Shown here: positions 9,532-18,992 of the stretch, one piece after another
Position numbering within the stretch: position 1 is the first letter of the stretch
Layout: the number at the start of each line of letters is the position of its first letter
Source: an uncultured Clostridia bacterium
Lineage (GTDB): Bacteria; Bacillota; Clostridia; Christensenellales; Borkfalkiaceae
Assembly: GCA_937912025.1 (NCBI GenBank)
Contig: CALDOZ010000051.1
Location: 11,311-75,310 of the forward strand
DNA length: 64,000 bases
Direction of reading: 5' to 3'
Notes under the pieces: generated by a model
The model's input: the letters and a program-made list of their open reading frames with translations, nothing else
Told to the model about the DNA's origin: nothing
Database searches by the model: none
Program-made: the position numbers and the translations under genes

Positions 9532-10365
9532 TTAACTTCCGCTTAGTCTTTCAAGCGATGGTTTAAGCGCCAAGTATTCGTCGATAACGTCGTCAAAAAT
9601 GGTATAATTAAACGTTTTACGCAATTTTTCTACGTTCCACTGCTTTACGTTTGCAATATGTGGGTACGGTAAATAAAATAATCTACGCGAAAAATGGCGA
9701 ATTACCGTGCTTTTATATAACTTATTTTGGTCGTTAAAACGCTGAGAAATGACCTTTTTATTAGTGGCGAAATTGTTTAAAACGGTTTGGTCTGAATACG
9801 TCATTTTTTTACTGTTTATTGCCTTTCGCATTTTTAAAAATAGCCCGGTATCATTACACTTGTCTAAATTAAAAAGCACAACGCCTGCGTTAATATAGTT
9901 TGGACTTATAAATACCCTTCCGTAATAATCGCGCGATGCTAAAAATTCGTAACCCGTAACGTCTAATTGGTATAATAAGTTTACGTCTTTATTAAACAAA
10001 ACGTCGGCGTCAAGATACAAAAGTTTACCTTTAAAACCTATAAGGTCTATGAGTAGTCTTAAAAGAGTATAAGGCGACCATTTAGTATTCTCGTTAGGAT
10101 TATGCTTAAACTCTTTTTCATAAACGCTAGTTACATCGTACAACTTTACCGTTGTGTTTTCATTATAATTTTGAAGGACTTTTTCGAGGAATTTTGCTTG
10201 TTTTTCAGTTATTGGAACGTACTTTTTATCTATCCTTGTAACGTCCATTGTAAGTATATTTATAGTTATATTTCTTGGGGCGTCTAAGCGTTTTACCATA
10301 GATAAAGACGACGTTACAATCCCGTCAAACACTCCACTATTACCTGCGTATAATGCGTTTATCAT
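9532..10365 (-). CDS. Family 8 glycosyltransferase
   Basis: This 277-residue GT8 enzyme resembles lipopolysaccharide glycosyltransferases and glycogenins. It starts INALYAGNSGVFDGIVTSSLS, has the nucleotide-sugar and metal motif DAD (119-121) in LLYLDADVLF, and has NAGVVLFNLDKC and SDQTVLN downstream. No membrane segment is visible. The enzyme probably transfers a hexose from a UDP-sugar to a cell-surface or storage acceptor, which cannot be identified from the sequence. A GGAGG site lies just before the start. It stands alone, with no other polysaccharide genes beside it. Confidence 0.88.
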   Translation of the reverse strand: MINALYAGNSGVFDGIVTSSLSMVKRLDAPRNITINILTMDVTRIDKKYVPITEKQAKFLEKVLQNYNENTTVKLYDVTSVYEKEFKHNPNENTKWSPYTLLRLLIDLIGFKGKLLYLDADVLFNKDVNLLYQLDVTGYEFLASRDYYGRVFISPNYINAGVVLFNLDKCNDTGLFLKMRKAINSKKMTYSDQTVLNNFATNKKVISQRFNDQNKLYKSTVIRHFSRRLFYLPYPHIANVKQWNVEKLRKTFNYTIFDDVIDEYLALKPSLERLSGS

Positions 10366-10554
10366 ATAAACCTCCTATATCTATCATTATTGCCCTTTTA
10401 AAAAAAACTAACACTAATGATAAAAAGTATAAGTGCTTAATAAAGTTTACCTTAATTTTAATAGCGTTATTTTGAAATTTTAATTATAATTTGTAAAATT
10501 TTGGTTAAAATTAACCTTTTATACTCTTTGTTTAGATAAACTCAACGATAACGT

Positions 10555-10583
10555 TTGACTTTTTACGTTAAAAATTTTAATAT
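10555..10583 (+). promoter_or_regulatory. Promoter of the acyl-ACP thioesterase gene
   Basis: TTGACT (10555-10560) and TAATAT (10578-10583) are separated by 17 bases, 33 bases upstream of the ATG. Confidence 0.6.
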
Positions 10584-10615
10584 TTATTTATAACTCTTAT
10601 ATATAAAGGTAAAGT

Positions 10616-11347
10616 ATGAAGAACTTTTTACAAACAACACAAATAGTAAATTATTCTGAAGTTGACGTTGCTTATCGCTTGCGTTACGACAGTATCCTTT
10701 CTATTTTTCAAAAAATAACTCTAATGCATTCTACAGAACTTAAAGTTGACGCTCCGTCGTTATTAAAAAACTCAAACGCGTTTTGGGTTTTATGTAAATC
10801 TAAATTTAAAATTAACCGTTTGCCCATTATGAACGATCAATTAACTTTAAAAACGTGGCCAACCGTAGTTACTCCGCTACGCTTTTATAGGGAATACGTT
10901 ATTTGCTGCAATGAAAACGAAGATATAGTTGGCACAAGTGAGTGGTGTACGTTTGACTATACTACACGCACTGTAAGACGCTCTAACACTATTGCTTACC
11001 CTTACGATATGGAGCATATTACTAAAACTTCTGGCGCTGGCGATTATTCTAAAAAGCGTGAGACGGTTGAAGATTGCGATTTTTCACACTCTCACGTTTC
11101 AAAATTTGTAGACGTTGACCCCAACAATCACACCAATAACGTTGCTTACGTTAGAATGGCGCTTGATACGTTTTTGCCAGATGAGTTTATAAATATAGAT
11201 TTTACCGAGTTTGAAATTTATTTTAATAATCAATCGTACTACGGCGATAAAATTAATATTTACCGCAAAAAAACTGATTACGGTTATTACGTTGAAGGTA
11301 AAATTTTAGATAAAACTATTTTTACTGCAATATTTAAAACTGAATAA
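10616..11347 (+). CDS. Acyl-ACP thioesterase (FatA/FatB-like double hotdog)
   Basis: This 243-residue protein would release fatty acids from acyl carrier protein. Two hotdog halves are visible. The first has the long helix around MHSTELKVDAPSLL and WVLCKSKFKI. The second carries DPNNHTNNVAYVRMALD, which holds the Asn/His active-site pattern of bacterial acyl-ACP thioesterases. Length matches the bacterial family (about 240). The cytoplasmic enzyme could set the chain length of exported or recycled fatty acids. It is a single-gene unit with its own promoter and terminator. Confidence 0.88.
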   Translation: MKNFLQTTQIVNYSEVDVAYRLRYDSILSIFQKITLMHSTELKVDAPSLLKNSNAFWVLCKSKFKINRLPIMNDQLTLKTWPTVVTPLRFYREYVICCNENEDIVGTSEWCTFDYTTRTVRRSNTIAYPYDMEHITKTSGAGDYSKKRETVEDCDFSHSHVSKFVDVDPNNHTNNVAYVRMALDTFLPDEFINIDFTEFEIYFNNQSYYGDKINIYRKKTDYGYYVEGKILDKTIFTAIFKTE

Positions 11348-11383
11348 ATTTATTAAAAATTACCACAAAAAGTTGCCCATTTT

Positions 11384-11416
11384 AAAAACTCACCTTTACT
11401 ATAAAGGTGAGTTTTT
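11384..11416. terminator. Bidirectional terminator
   Basis: ACTCACCTTT and AAAGGTGAGT form a stem with a short loop, flanked by AAAAA and TTTTT. It serves the thioesterase gene on the plus strand and the lacZ-ZIP operon on the minus strand. Confidence 0.9.
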
Positions 11417-11433
11417 GTATCTATTAAATTTTG

Positions 11434-12186
11434 TTACACCAATACGACGTCTAAAACAAGCATTACACAAAAACCAAAAATAAGTGCGTAAGTTGCGGCG
11501 CTTTCAACACCGTGCGAGTGCGTTTCAATTATCATTTCGTCGCTTACGACGTAAAGCATCGTACCGGCGGCAAACGCTAAAGCAAACGGCAATAAAAATG
11601 TTGCAAGCGATACGGCAAAGTAACCGATAAACGTCCCTACAACCTCTATAAGCCCCGTTATAAGCGCAATTATAAACGTCTTGCCCTTACTTACGCCAGC
11701 GGACAATAACGGCGCTATTATTACCATACCTTCAGGAATATTTTGTAGCGCTATACCGACTGCAATGAGTAACGCGCCATTAACGTCGCCAGAACCAAAC
11801 CCTACGCCCGACGCTATTCCTTCTGGAAGATTATGCATTGCAATAGCAAGCACAAATAGTAGCACTTTACCAAGTTTTGTTTTGTTATGCTCTTCAATAT
11901 CTTTACCTATCATTTTATGTAGGTGCGGTACTGTTTTATCCATTAAATTAAGTACGATTGCGCCTACGAAAATACCAACTACGGTAATTACTATTCCCCA
12001 TTCGCCACCATATTCAAGCGACGGAATAACAAGCCCGAAAACTGATGCTGAAAGCATAATACCCGCGGCAAACGCTAAAATAATGTCTGAAAATTTATGT
12101 GAAATATTTTTAAATAGTAAGCCTATTAACGCGCCAACTACGGTTGCCCCACCAACGCCGAGAGCAGTAAGTAAAACTAATTCCAT
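11434..12186 (-). CDS. ZIP family divalent metal transporter
   Basis: This 250-residue membrane protein has eight likely hydrophobic segments. The ZIP metal-binding motifs are in the fourth and fifth segments: HNLPEG (118-123) and QNIPEG (148-153). The cytoplasmic loop carries histidines (PHLHKMIGKDIEEHNK). It is expected to import zinc, iron or manganese. It begins two bases after the stop of the GH2 beta-galactosidase gene, with AAGGG inside the end of that gene, so the two are almost certainly cotranscribed. Confidence 0.92.
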   Translation of the reverse strand: MELVLLTALGVGGATVVGALIGLLFKNISHKFSDIILAFAAGIMLSASVFGLVIPSLEYGGEWGIVITVVGIFVGAIVLNLMDKTVPHLHKMIGKDIEEHNKTKLGKVLLFVLAIAMHNLPEGIASGVGFGSGDVNGALLIAVGIALQNIPEGMVIIAPLLSAGVSKGKTFIIALITGLIEVVGTFIGYFAVSLATFLLPFALAFAAGTMLYVVSDEMIIETHSHGVESAATYALIFGFCVMLVLDVVLV

Positions 12187-12188
12187 TA

Positions 12189-15068
12189 TTATACCCTTTC
12201 AATAATCAAATCAAAATTAAATTGAATTTCTTTATCTAATATTTTGTATTTATCTAACACGTCAGGACCGCAACTATGACTTCCTACGCCACGCATACGA
12301 TAATCAACGTTAAGTACCGTACCCTTTAACTTTTTCATTTCGTGACGGTGAGTAGGATATTCGTCTACCGTGCAAGGCTGTACCGAAAAACTAAAGTTTT
12401 TGTTAGAAAACGCAGTTATAGAGCGGTTTTTACCGTATAGCGTTACCTTTCTACTGTCAACGTGGCTACCACTTTCTTGCGGTTTAACGTAATAAATAAA
12501 CATATCTTTTAGTTTTTTATCATACGAAGAAATGGTTGCAAGAAGTTTTTTATCTTCATAACACTCGTTATCGCCACGACCAAAATAATTAACGCGTTTA
12601 AAATCTCCGTCGTTATTTAAGTTAATTTCAAAACCTAAACGAGTCATAATATCTGGAAAAACTTCCGTCGTTTGACTTGCTTTAAAGTCGACGTTAACTC
12701 TACCGTCATAAAACGTATAAACAAGTGTAATATCAAGTTTCCACTCGTAAATATCCATCATAAACACGCCGTTTACTATAACTGAATTATTATCTACCGT
12801 TATTTCACGAGCCTTAAAAGCGCTATTTTTAACGTGTTTTGAATACGGCGCGTTGTCGTGTTCGTTTTTATACCAAACGTCGTTATCTAGTAACGCGCGA
12901 CGGTGCAATATTCTAACGGGAGTTTTTAAAAGTTCTTTACCGTCGTTAATAGACACAATCATACCATTATGGTCGATAACGTAAGTAACACCGTTAGTTT
13001 TTACCGTCGTTTGCGTTTCGCCTTTTACAATTTCAACGTTATTAGTTAAGGTAGAAAAATCCATTTCATACTTATCGCATAAAACTACTTGACGCTTTGC
13101 AATTTCAAAACCGTTTTTATAAAAATAGAAATTAGCGGTTAAGTAAGCGCTAAAAATTTCAGGCGCTTTTATTTTTAAAGTTTTGCTTTTTCTTGGTAAA
13201 ATGTTTTTAATATTGAGCGTTTTGCTAGATATTTTTACCCCGTCAACTTCATAAACCAACTTACATTTAATATCGTCAAGCGAAATAAAATCGTAACGGT
13301 TTTTTATAATAAATTTGCCGTTTTCATACAATACGTCAACGGGAGCGTAAACTTCTTTTGCTTCTTTAAGCGCCGAGTGAATGAACTTTCTATCGGTATC
13401 AACAAGTCCGTCAACACAAAAATTGCCTGAGTGATGGCTTTCATTCATATCACCGCCGTAAAGGAATTTATCCCCTTTTATAACGGTATGGTCGCACCAC
13501 TCCCAAATACAACCGCCCATAAAACCGTCGTCATTATAAATAAGTTTCCAGTACTCTGAAATATCCCCGCACGAGTTACCCATTGCGTGAGTATATTCAC
13601 AAAGGAAAAACGGAATTTTTAAGTTTTCGTCGGCTAAAATTTCTATGCTTTCAGGAATAGACGGATACATTCTTGAATACACGTCTAAAACGCCAACGTC
13701 ATAGCAACGACAATTTACAAGTCCATTAGCCCTGCACGCGCCTTCGTAATGAACGGGACGATTATCAACTTTATGAAGATAGTTAGCCATATCTACAAAG
13801 TTTTGACCAAAGCCCGCCTCGTTGCCAAGCGACCACATAATAATGCTTGCGCGGTTTTTATCACGTTCGTACATAATACGCGCGCGCTCCATATAAAAGG
13901 CGTTATAGTCTTTGCTGTTAGCAAGCCTATCCCAGTATTCGTTATTATAACCGCCGAGTGTTAAAACTTCGCCGTGCGTTTCAATATCACATTCTAAAAT
14001 GAGATAAATTCCGTATTTATCACACAAAATAGGAAGATACGGGTGCGGTTGATAGTGCGACGTTCTTATTGCGTTTACGTTATGTTCACGCATAATTTTA
14101 AGGTCGAGTTCTATATCTTCAAGCGTTTCAACGTAACCTTTTTCGTTTGAACTGTGACGGTTAACGCCTTTAATTTTTATAGGTTTACCGTTAACTTTAA
14201 ACACTCTACCGTCTATGCTTATTTTTCTAATACCCACAAAGTCGGTTATAACCTCGCCGTTATACTCTAAAACAACTTTATATAGGTTAGGCGTTTCACT
14301 TGTCCAAAGTTTAACGTTATTGATTGTAAACGTTGTGTTTTGGCTTGTTTTTGACGCTATAAGCCCGTTTTCGCCATAAACTGAAACCTTGCAAGGCTTA
14401 TCGCAATCAACTGAAATTTGCCCGTTTTCGCCTTCATAATCGGTGGTTATTTTGTAATTAAATATATGATCGGTTGGTCTAGATAAAATGTATACGTCGC
14501 GGAAAATTCCTGATAAGCGGAATTTATCTTGACACTCTATGTAACTTGCCGAGCACCATTTAAATACTATTACCCTTATTTCGTTTTTACCTATTTTTAG
14601 CGCGCTTGTAATATCAAACTCGTGAACGCAATGCGGTCCCGTTGCGTATCCAATAAACTTGTTGTTAACGTATAAATAGTACGCGCTGTCTACACCTTCA
14701 AAAACTATATATTTTTTATCGTTAAGGCTACTAAAATCTACGCTTGTAACGTAAACGGCGCAAGGATTATCGCGCTCAATATACGGCGGATTATACGGAA
14801 ATGGATAAAAAACGTTTGCGTACATATCAACGTCAAGCCCAATTTTTTGCCAGTTGTGAGGAACTTTAACCATTTCTGTTGGAATAACGCTTTGTACTTC
14901 ACTGACGTAAAAAGGATAAAATTTAAAAGCCCAATCGCTAAGCATTGTAACGGCAAGAGATTGCTCTTTTATAATACCGTCGTTTTGATTATCGTATGGA
15001 ATATAATAACTTCTTTGAGGCATTGCGCCCACTGATGGAATATAACTTTCAAGTAATTTTAAGTCCAT
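12189..15068 (-). CDS. GH2 beta-galactosidase (LacZ-type)
   Basis: This 959-residue enzyme is expected to hydrolyse terminal beta-D-galactosides in the cytoplasm. The jelly-roll N-terminal domain is followed by Ig-like domains and a TIM barrel with IKGVNRHSSNEKG, NAIRTSHYQPHP, the acid/base region WSLGNEAGFG and the nucleophile region FFLCEYTHAMGNS. A C-terminal LacZ small-chain-like domain completes the LacZ pattern, though E. coli LacZ is longer. The start at 15068 follows AGGGGA by seven bases. A longer frame beginning MLKYH comes from the promoter -10 box and is rejected. Confidence 0.93.
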   Translation of the reverse strand: MDLKLLESYIPSVGAMPQRSYYIPYDNQNDGIIKEQSLAVTMLSDWAFKFYPFYVSEVQSVIPTEMVKVPHNWQKIGLDVDMYANVFYPFPYNPPYIERDNPCAVYVTSVDFSSLNDKKYIVFEGVDSAYYLYVNNKFIGYATGPHCVHEFDITSALKIGKNEIRVIVFKWCSASYIECQDKFRLSGIFRDVYILSRPTDHIFNYKITTDYEGENGQISVDCDKPCKVSVYGENGLIASKTSQNTTFTINNVKLWTSETPNLYKVVLEYNGEVITDFVGIRKISIDGRVFKVNGKPIKIKGVNRHSSNEKGYVETLEDIELDLKIMREHNVNAIRTSHYQPHPYLPILCDKYGIYLILECDIETHGEVLTLGGYNNEYWDRLANSKDYNAFYMERARIMYERDKNRASIIMWSLGNEAGFGQNFVDMANYLHKVDNRPVHYEGACRANGLVNCRCYDVGVLDVYSRMYPSIPESIEILADENLKIPFFLCEYTHAMGNSCGDISEYWKLIYNDDGFMGGCIWEWCDHTVIKGDKFLYGGDMNESHHSGNFCVDGLVDTDRKFIHSALKEAKEVYAPVDVLYENGKFIIKNRYDFISLDDIKCKLVYEVDGVKISSKTLNIKNILPRKSKTLKIKAPEIFSAYLTANFYFYKNGFEIAKRQVVLCDKYEMDFSTLTNNVEIVKGETQTTVKTNGVTYVIDHNGMIVSINDGKELLKTPVRILHRRALLDNDVWYKNEHDNAPYSKHVKNSAFKAREITVDNNSVIVNGVFMMDIYEWKLDITLVYTFYDGRVNVDFKASQTTEVFPDIMTRLGFEINLNNDGDFKRVNYFGRGDNECYEDKKLLATISSYDKKLKDMFIYYVKPQESGSHVDSRKVTLYGKNRSITAFSNKNFSFSVQPCTVDEYPTHRHEMKKLKGTVLNVDYRMRGVGSHSCGPDVLDKYKILDKEIQFNFDLIIERV

Positions 15069-15142
15069 AAAAAATCCCCTATTATGTTGATAATTTGAGT
15101 TTAAAATTTTAATAATATAATCTATTTTACTACTTCTATGAT

Positions 15143-15171
15143 ATTTTAACATAAGAGTAAAAAATATTCAA
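15143..15171 (-). promoter_or_regulatory. Promoter of the GH2-ZIP operon
   Basis: TTGAAT (15166-15171) and TAAAAT (15143-15148) are separated by 17 bases on the minus strand. The -10 lies within TGTTAAAATATC. Confidence 0.65.
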
Positions 15172-15191
15172 TATTAATTTGTATTTTGACG

Positions 15192-17279
15192 TTAGTTTTT
15201 CATTTTAAAGGCGATAGTTCCACCATTCACTATATCGCTAACTGATACGGCGTAATCTTTTACCTTAACTCCATTTACAAAAACGCTATCCACTAAATAA
15301 TTGGCGTCATTTTTATTTTCAGCGGTTATCGTTAATGTTTTGCCATTAAATAATTTTATAGTTACTTTATTAAACGACGGAGTTCCTATTAAATACGTAT
15401 CATTGCCCGAGATAGGAAAAATTCCCAACGCGTTAAAAATAAAACACGAAGAAAGACCTCCAGAATCGTTATTGCCAGGTAGACCACCTACTCCATAACC
15501 ATATGATTTATTTACGCAAGCGTTTATAATTTCACATAATTTATCGTGATTATTAACGTAAATATAGGCGTACGGAGTTTCCATATCGCACTCGTTATTA
15601 AAACCTTCAAAACGATGATATTTTTTACTATCAATCTCTTCATACGCTTCAATGTTTCTAATTTGAGTTACGCTCTCTTTATTAAAGCCAAAAAAGTCGT
15701 CTAACAACTTCTCAAAATTATTAACGCCACCAACAAGATTTATTCTCTCTTGCATATTTTTTTGTAAGCGGAAAGAATAAGTATATTTATCTCCTTCATA
15801 GTAGTGTGATTTTTCACTCATAAGCCCGTCTACACCGTATGCGTTTTTCCAATTCTTAGCAATACTAAGGGCTAAATTTTTAACGTTCTCGTCACTTGCA
15901 ATTTCGGCGATATTAAAACATGCGTCGGTCACGTCTAAAATATGGGTATACCTTTCAAAATAACCACTTGATAAAAATTCCTTGTAGTCGTCGCGCTTAA
16001 GTTCCCTTTTAAAGACGTTTTCAATTGAAGAAACGTCGGCATTTTTATATCCGTAACGGTACGCGTCAAGCATAACGTATACGGCAAGCATTTTTGCTTG
16101 CTCTTCACATTTAAAAATGTTACTTAACCCCAAACTGCAAGGCAATTTACCAGACTTTTCGCTGATATTTTTAATAGACTTAATAACGTTTTCGCCCATT
16201 TGGTTGTACAAAAGAAAAATTAGTGGAAATACCGTTTTGTAAGTATCCCAAAACGTACCAACGTCAGTTAAAACGCCATTTTCAACACCATATAAACTTT
16301 CGCCCTCCAAATATACGGGTTTAATTATTGAGTGATATAAATTAGAATAAAACTTTTCTTTTAATTTTTCGTTATCAGTTTCAACGTCAATTTTAGATAA
16401 AAAATAATTCCAAGTACCGTAAGCACACTCTTTAATAGTTAAAAATTTAGCATTGCACGTCAAAATATCGCTTAATGCGTTGACTTCGCTCACCGTTGAA
16501 TATGCAAGTTTTATTTCAGCGTCACTATCTTCAAACGAAAAGGTTACCCCGTAACCATTTGTTAAATTTTTAGTATTAAATTCTAAACCGTCAATTAAAG
16601 TTTCCCCGTTAAACATACTTGCAAATACGTTTTTAGCATCGATTTTTACCGCAAAATATAGTTTCACTCCCGAAAACTCACCCGAAAAAGTTGCCGTTTT
16701 ATTGTCAATTAACTTAATTTGACCATTTTTAACTACACCGAAGTATCTTTCTCCAAAAATTTTACAAAGTCCGTCATTAGAAAAATCAACGGCAATTTTA
16801 CCATTATTTTTAAACTTGTATTTATGATAAGCAACGCTGTTAGTTACTGTAAACTCGCACGATACGCCGTTGAAATTACAACTGTAATAACCAGGCGTTG
16901 CTCTTTCGTTAGCAATTTCGCTATAATGATAAATTTCTGATAAATTATTATAATATGGCGTTACGATAGCGTAATTATAGTAGTAGCCTATACCTCCAAC
17001 ACCCGATTGATGCAAATGCGAAAACCCGCGAATTTTCATTACATCGCTTATCTTTCTAATTCCACCACAACTATTAGGATAATGTGTGCCATAACCTGTT
17101 GGATATCCACCGCTGTAAGCACCTACCGACATTTTACCAAACGGCAATACGGCATGCGGATTTGTGTTACCGCACTGCGCTTTGATATAAAACCATTTAG
17201 ACGCTATACCTTCAGTTATAAAACGGTCAGTTTCTCCATTGCCGTAAAAAACGTTTACATACTTACAATAATCTTTCAT
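15192..17279 (-). CDS. GH92-like glycoside hydrolase (alpha-mannosidase family)
   Basis: The 695-residue protein fits family GH92, whose members are mainly calcium-dependent exo-alpha-mannosidases. Visible family features are NPHAVLPFG near the N-terminus, TFWDTYKTVFPL in the middle, NNECDMETPYAY, and GGLPGNNDSGGLSSCFIFNALGIFP close to the C-terminus, where the canonical form is GLPGNEDCGQMSAWYVFSALG. Some canonical residues differ, so linkage specificity is uncertain. There is no signal peptide, unlike many GH92 enzymes from Bacteroidetes, so it probably acts on imported mannosides or glycan fragments. It is a single gene. ATTTTAACA at 17311-17319 gives a candidate extended -10. Confidence 0.8.
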   Translation of the reverse strand: MKDYCKYVNVFYGNGETDRFITEGIASKWFYIKAQCGNTNPHAVLPFGKMSVGAYSGGYPTGYGTHYPNSCGGIRKISDVMKIRGFSHLHQSGVGGIGYYYNYAIVTPYYNNLSEIYHYSEIANERATPGYYSCNFNGVSCEFTVTNSVAYHKYKFKNNGKIAVDFSNDGLCKIFGERYFGVVKNGQIKLIDNKTATFSGEFSGVKLYFAVKIDAKNVFASMFNGETLIDGLEFNTKNLTNGYGVTFSFEDSDAEIKLAYSTVSEVNALSDILTCNAKFLTIKECAYGTWNYFLSKIDVETDNEKLKEKFYSNLYHSIIKPVYLEGESLYGVENGVLTDVGTFWDTYKTVFPLIFLLYNQMGENVIKSIKNISEKSGKLPCSLGLSNIFKCEEQAKMLAVYVMLDAYRYGYKNADVSSIENVFKRELKRDDYKEFLSSGYFERYTHILDVTDACFNIAEIASDENVKNLALSIAKNWKNAYGVDGLMSEKSHYYEGDKYTYSFRLQKNMQERINLVGGVNNFEKLLDDFFGFNKESVTQIRNIEAYEEIDSKKYHRFEGFNNECDMETPYAYIYVNNHDKLCEIINACVNKSYGYGVGGLPGNNDSGGLSSCFIFNALGIFPISGNDTYLIGTPSFNKVTIKLFNGKTLTITAENKNDANYLVDSVFVNGVKVKDYAVSVSDIVNGGTIAFKMKN

Positions 17280-17372
17280 ATTTTAACCTATAATCTATAT
17301 TCCTTTAGTTATTTTAACACAAACGTTATCTTATTTAAAGGGGTATTTAAATTTTTTTGTTATTTTTATAAA

Positions 17373-17406
17373 CAAAAAAAACGCCGAGATAACTCAGCGT
17401 TTTTTT
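17373..17406 (-). terminator. Terminator of the S10-spc-alpha superoperon
   Basis: Stem AACGC-GAG with CTC-GCGTT, loop ATAA and one mismatch. T-runs flank both sides. It lies immediately after rplQ. Confidence 0.8.
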
Positions 17407-17413
17407 ATTATAA

Positions 17414-17920
17414 TTATACAAGTTCAACGATAGCAACTTCAGCAGCGTCACCACGTCTTTCACCTTTAAGATATTTTCTTGTATAACCGCCACCTTGACC
17501 GCATTCTTCTTTTCTTTCAGCGTATTTAGGAGCGATTTCATTGAAAATCTTTTCGATAAGTGGGTGATTAATGCCTTTTGTTCTTGCTACGAAGTCTGCC
17601 TTAGATTCTCCATCGTTTTTAGTAAATTGGATATCGTAAGTAAGGCTCATAATTTTTCTTCTTGCGTTAAGTTTTTTAACACCGTCTTTAATAACTTTTA
17701 CAGTAACTTCTTTGCCTTTAGCATCAGTTTTTGTAACAGTTTCTTCGATTGTGTCGTCATAAGTATTAACTGCAAGAGTAATAATTTTTTCAACGTAAGA
17801 TCTTAAAGATTTTACGTGACCTGCCGTAACTTCGATACGTCCGTACCATAAAAGATTTGAAGCCTGATTTCTAAGTACTGCTTTTCTTTGTGTACTTGTT
17901 AAACCCATTTTGCCTGGCAT
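17414..17920 (-). CDS. rplQ: 50S ribosomal protein L17, long form
   Basis: L17 sits near the exit tunnel of the large subunit. The N-terminal helix region RKAVLRNQASNLLW and the C-terminal GGYTRKYLKGERRGDAAEVAIVELV are clear L17. At 168 residues it is about 40-50 longer than common forms. The extra residues lie after ITLAVNTYDD (a charged stretch rich in K, T, V) and after MSLTYDIQF. Both flanks align well with the family, so this is an insertion, not a frame error. It is the last gene of the alpha cluster. Confidence 0.95.
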   Translation of the reverse strand: MPGKMGLTSTQRKAVLRNQASNLLWYGRIEVTAGHVKSLRSYVEKIITLAVNTYDDTIEETVTKTDAKGKEVTVKVIKDGVKKLNARRKIMSLTYDIQFTKNDGESKADFVARTKGINHPLIEKIFNEIAPKYAERKEECGQGGGYTRKYLKGERRGDAAEVAIVELV

Positions 17921-17924
17921 TGTA

Positions 17925-18881
17925 TTATTCCTCCTGTTCCTTTAATTTAAGACCGTAACTATTGAGTTTGAAGATAACTTCGTCAAGAGATTTTTTACCT
18001 AAATTTCTAACTTTAAGCATATCGTCTTCGGTCTTTTTAGTTAAATCTTCAATAGTGTGTATACCCGCGCGTTTTAAGCAGTTGTAAGAACGAACTGATA
18101 AGTCCATTTCTTCAATGCTCATTTCCAAAATCTTTGGAAGTGGATCAGTTGGCGGAGATACAAGTATTCCGTAACCACTCATAACTGTAGAAAGGTTTAC
18201 GAAAATGTTGATGTGTTCTTGGATAATTTTAGCCGCTAAAGATACGATTTCTTTACCAGAGAACGCACCTGTTGTCCATACTTCAAGAATAAGTCTGTCT
18301 TTATCAAGGCTTTGACCAACTCTTGCGTTTTCAACAGTATAACATACTTTAGTAACGGGAGTATAGTTGGAATCGATTGCAATGTAACCGATTTCACCTG
18401 TTTTATTATGCTCAGCGTTTTTATAACCTCTACCTCTACCGATAGTTACTTCAGCGTCAAAAACGCCGTCTTTATCTACCGTGCAGATGTATTGGTCAGG
18501 GTTAAGTATTTCGATTTCTGCGTCCGTTTCAATATCGCCCGCTTTAATAATAGCAGGACCTTCTTTATAAATTCTTAAAACTTTTTTGTAATCGTCTTCG
18601 GTGCTAACTGTTTTTACCGAGATTGTCTTTAAGTTAAGAACGATTTCAGTTACGTCTTCAACAACACCTTTGATTGTAGAAAGTTCATGTCTTACGTCAA
18701 GGCTAGGAGCAAACTTAATGCCCTGAATTGCTGCGCCTGGAAGTTCAGACAATAACGTTCTTCTTAAGCAGTTACCAATTGTAATACCAAAACCTTTTTC
18801 AAGTGGTTCTACAACAATTTTAACGTAACTTCTATCGTCGTTTTCTTCAACGGATATCTTCGGCATTTCTATTTCCATCAT
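17925..18881 (-). CDS. rpoA: RNA polymerase alpha subunit
   Basis: This 318-residue alpha subunit forms the dimer on which RNA polymerase assembles. The N-terminal domain shows GFGITIGNCLRRTLLSELPG. The C-terminal domain that contacts UP elements and activators has YNCLKRAGIHTIEDL and VRNLGKKSLDEV. The start at 18881 is a double ATG preceded by GGAGGT. An upstream in-frame ATG is not supported. It ends four bases before rplQ begins. Confidence 0.97.
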   Translation of the reverse strand: MMEIEMPKISVEENDDRSYVKIVVEPLEKGFGITIGNCLRRTLLSELPGAAIQGIKFAPSLDVRHELSTIKGVVEDVTEIVLNLKTISVKTVSTEDDYKKVLRIYKEGPAIIKAGDIETDAEIEILNPDQYICTVDKDGVFDAEVTIGRGRGYKNAEHNKTGEIGYIAIDSNYTPVTKVCYTVENARVGQSLDKDRLILEVWTTGAFSGKEIVSLAAKIIQEHINIFVNLSTVMSGYGILVSPPTDPLPKILEMSIEEMDLSVRSYNCLKRAGIHTIEDLTKKTEDDMLKVRNLGKKSLDEVIFKLNSYGLKLKEQEE

Positions 18882-18992
18882 AGAAAATTTACCTCCATTT
18901 GGTCTGATGGTTTGCACGATTAAACGTGGTAAGTAAGCGCGCTTATTAAATTTCGCGACGCTTACCTTTTTAAATAATTAGTAATTTACCGA

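Noticed and set aside
11681..12205. 174-codon plus-strand ORF opposite the ZIP gene
   Set aside because: Low-complexity Pro/Thr/Ser/Ile sequence typical of the reverse frame of a membrane protein, with no start signal.
15068..15152. Longer GH2 protein starting MLKYH
   Set aside because: Same reason: the ATG lies in the promoter -10, and AGGGGA marks the later start.
17007..17486. 159-codon plus-strand ORF across the GH92 start and rplQ end
   Set aside because: It crosses a terminator and two real genes on the other strand and shows no domain.
18882..18992. S4-binding leader between rpsD and rpoA
   Set aside because: A GTAAGC/GCTTAC inverted repeat is present, but there is no pseudoknot pattern I can support.
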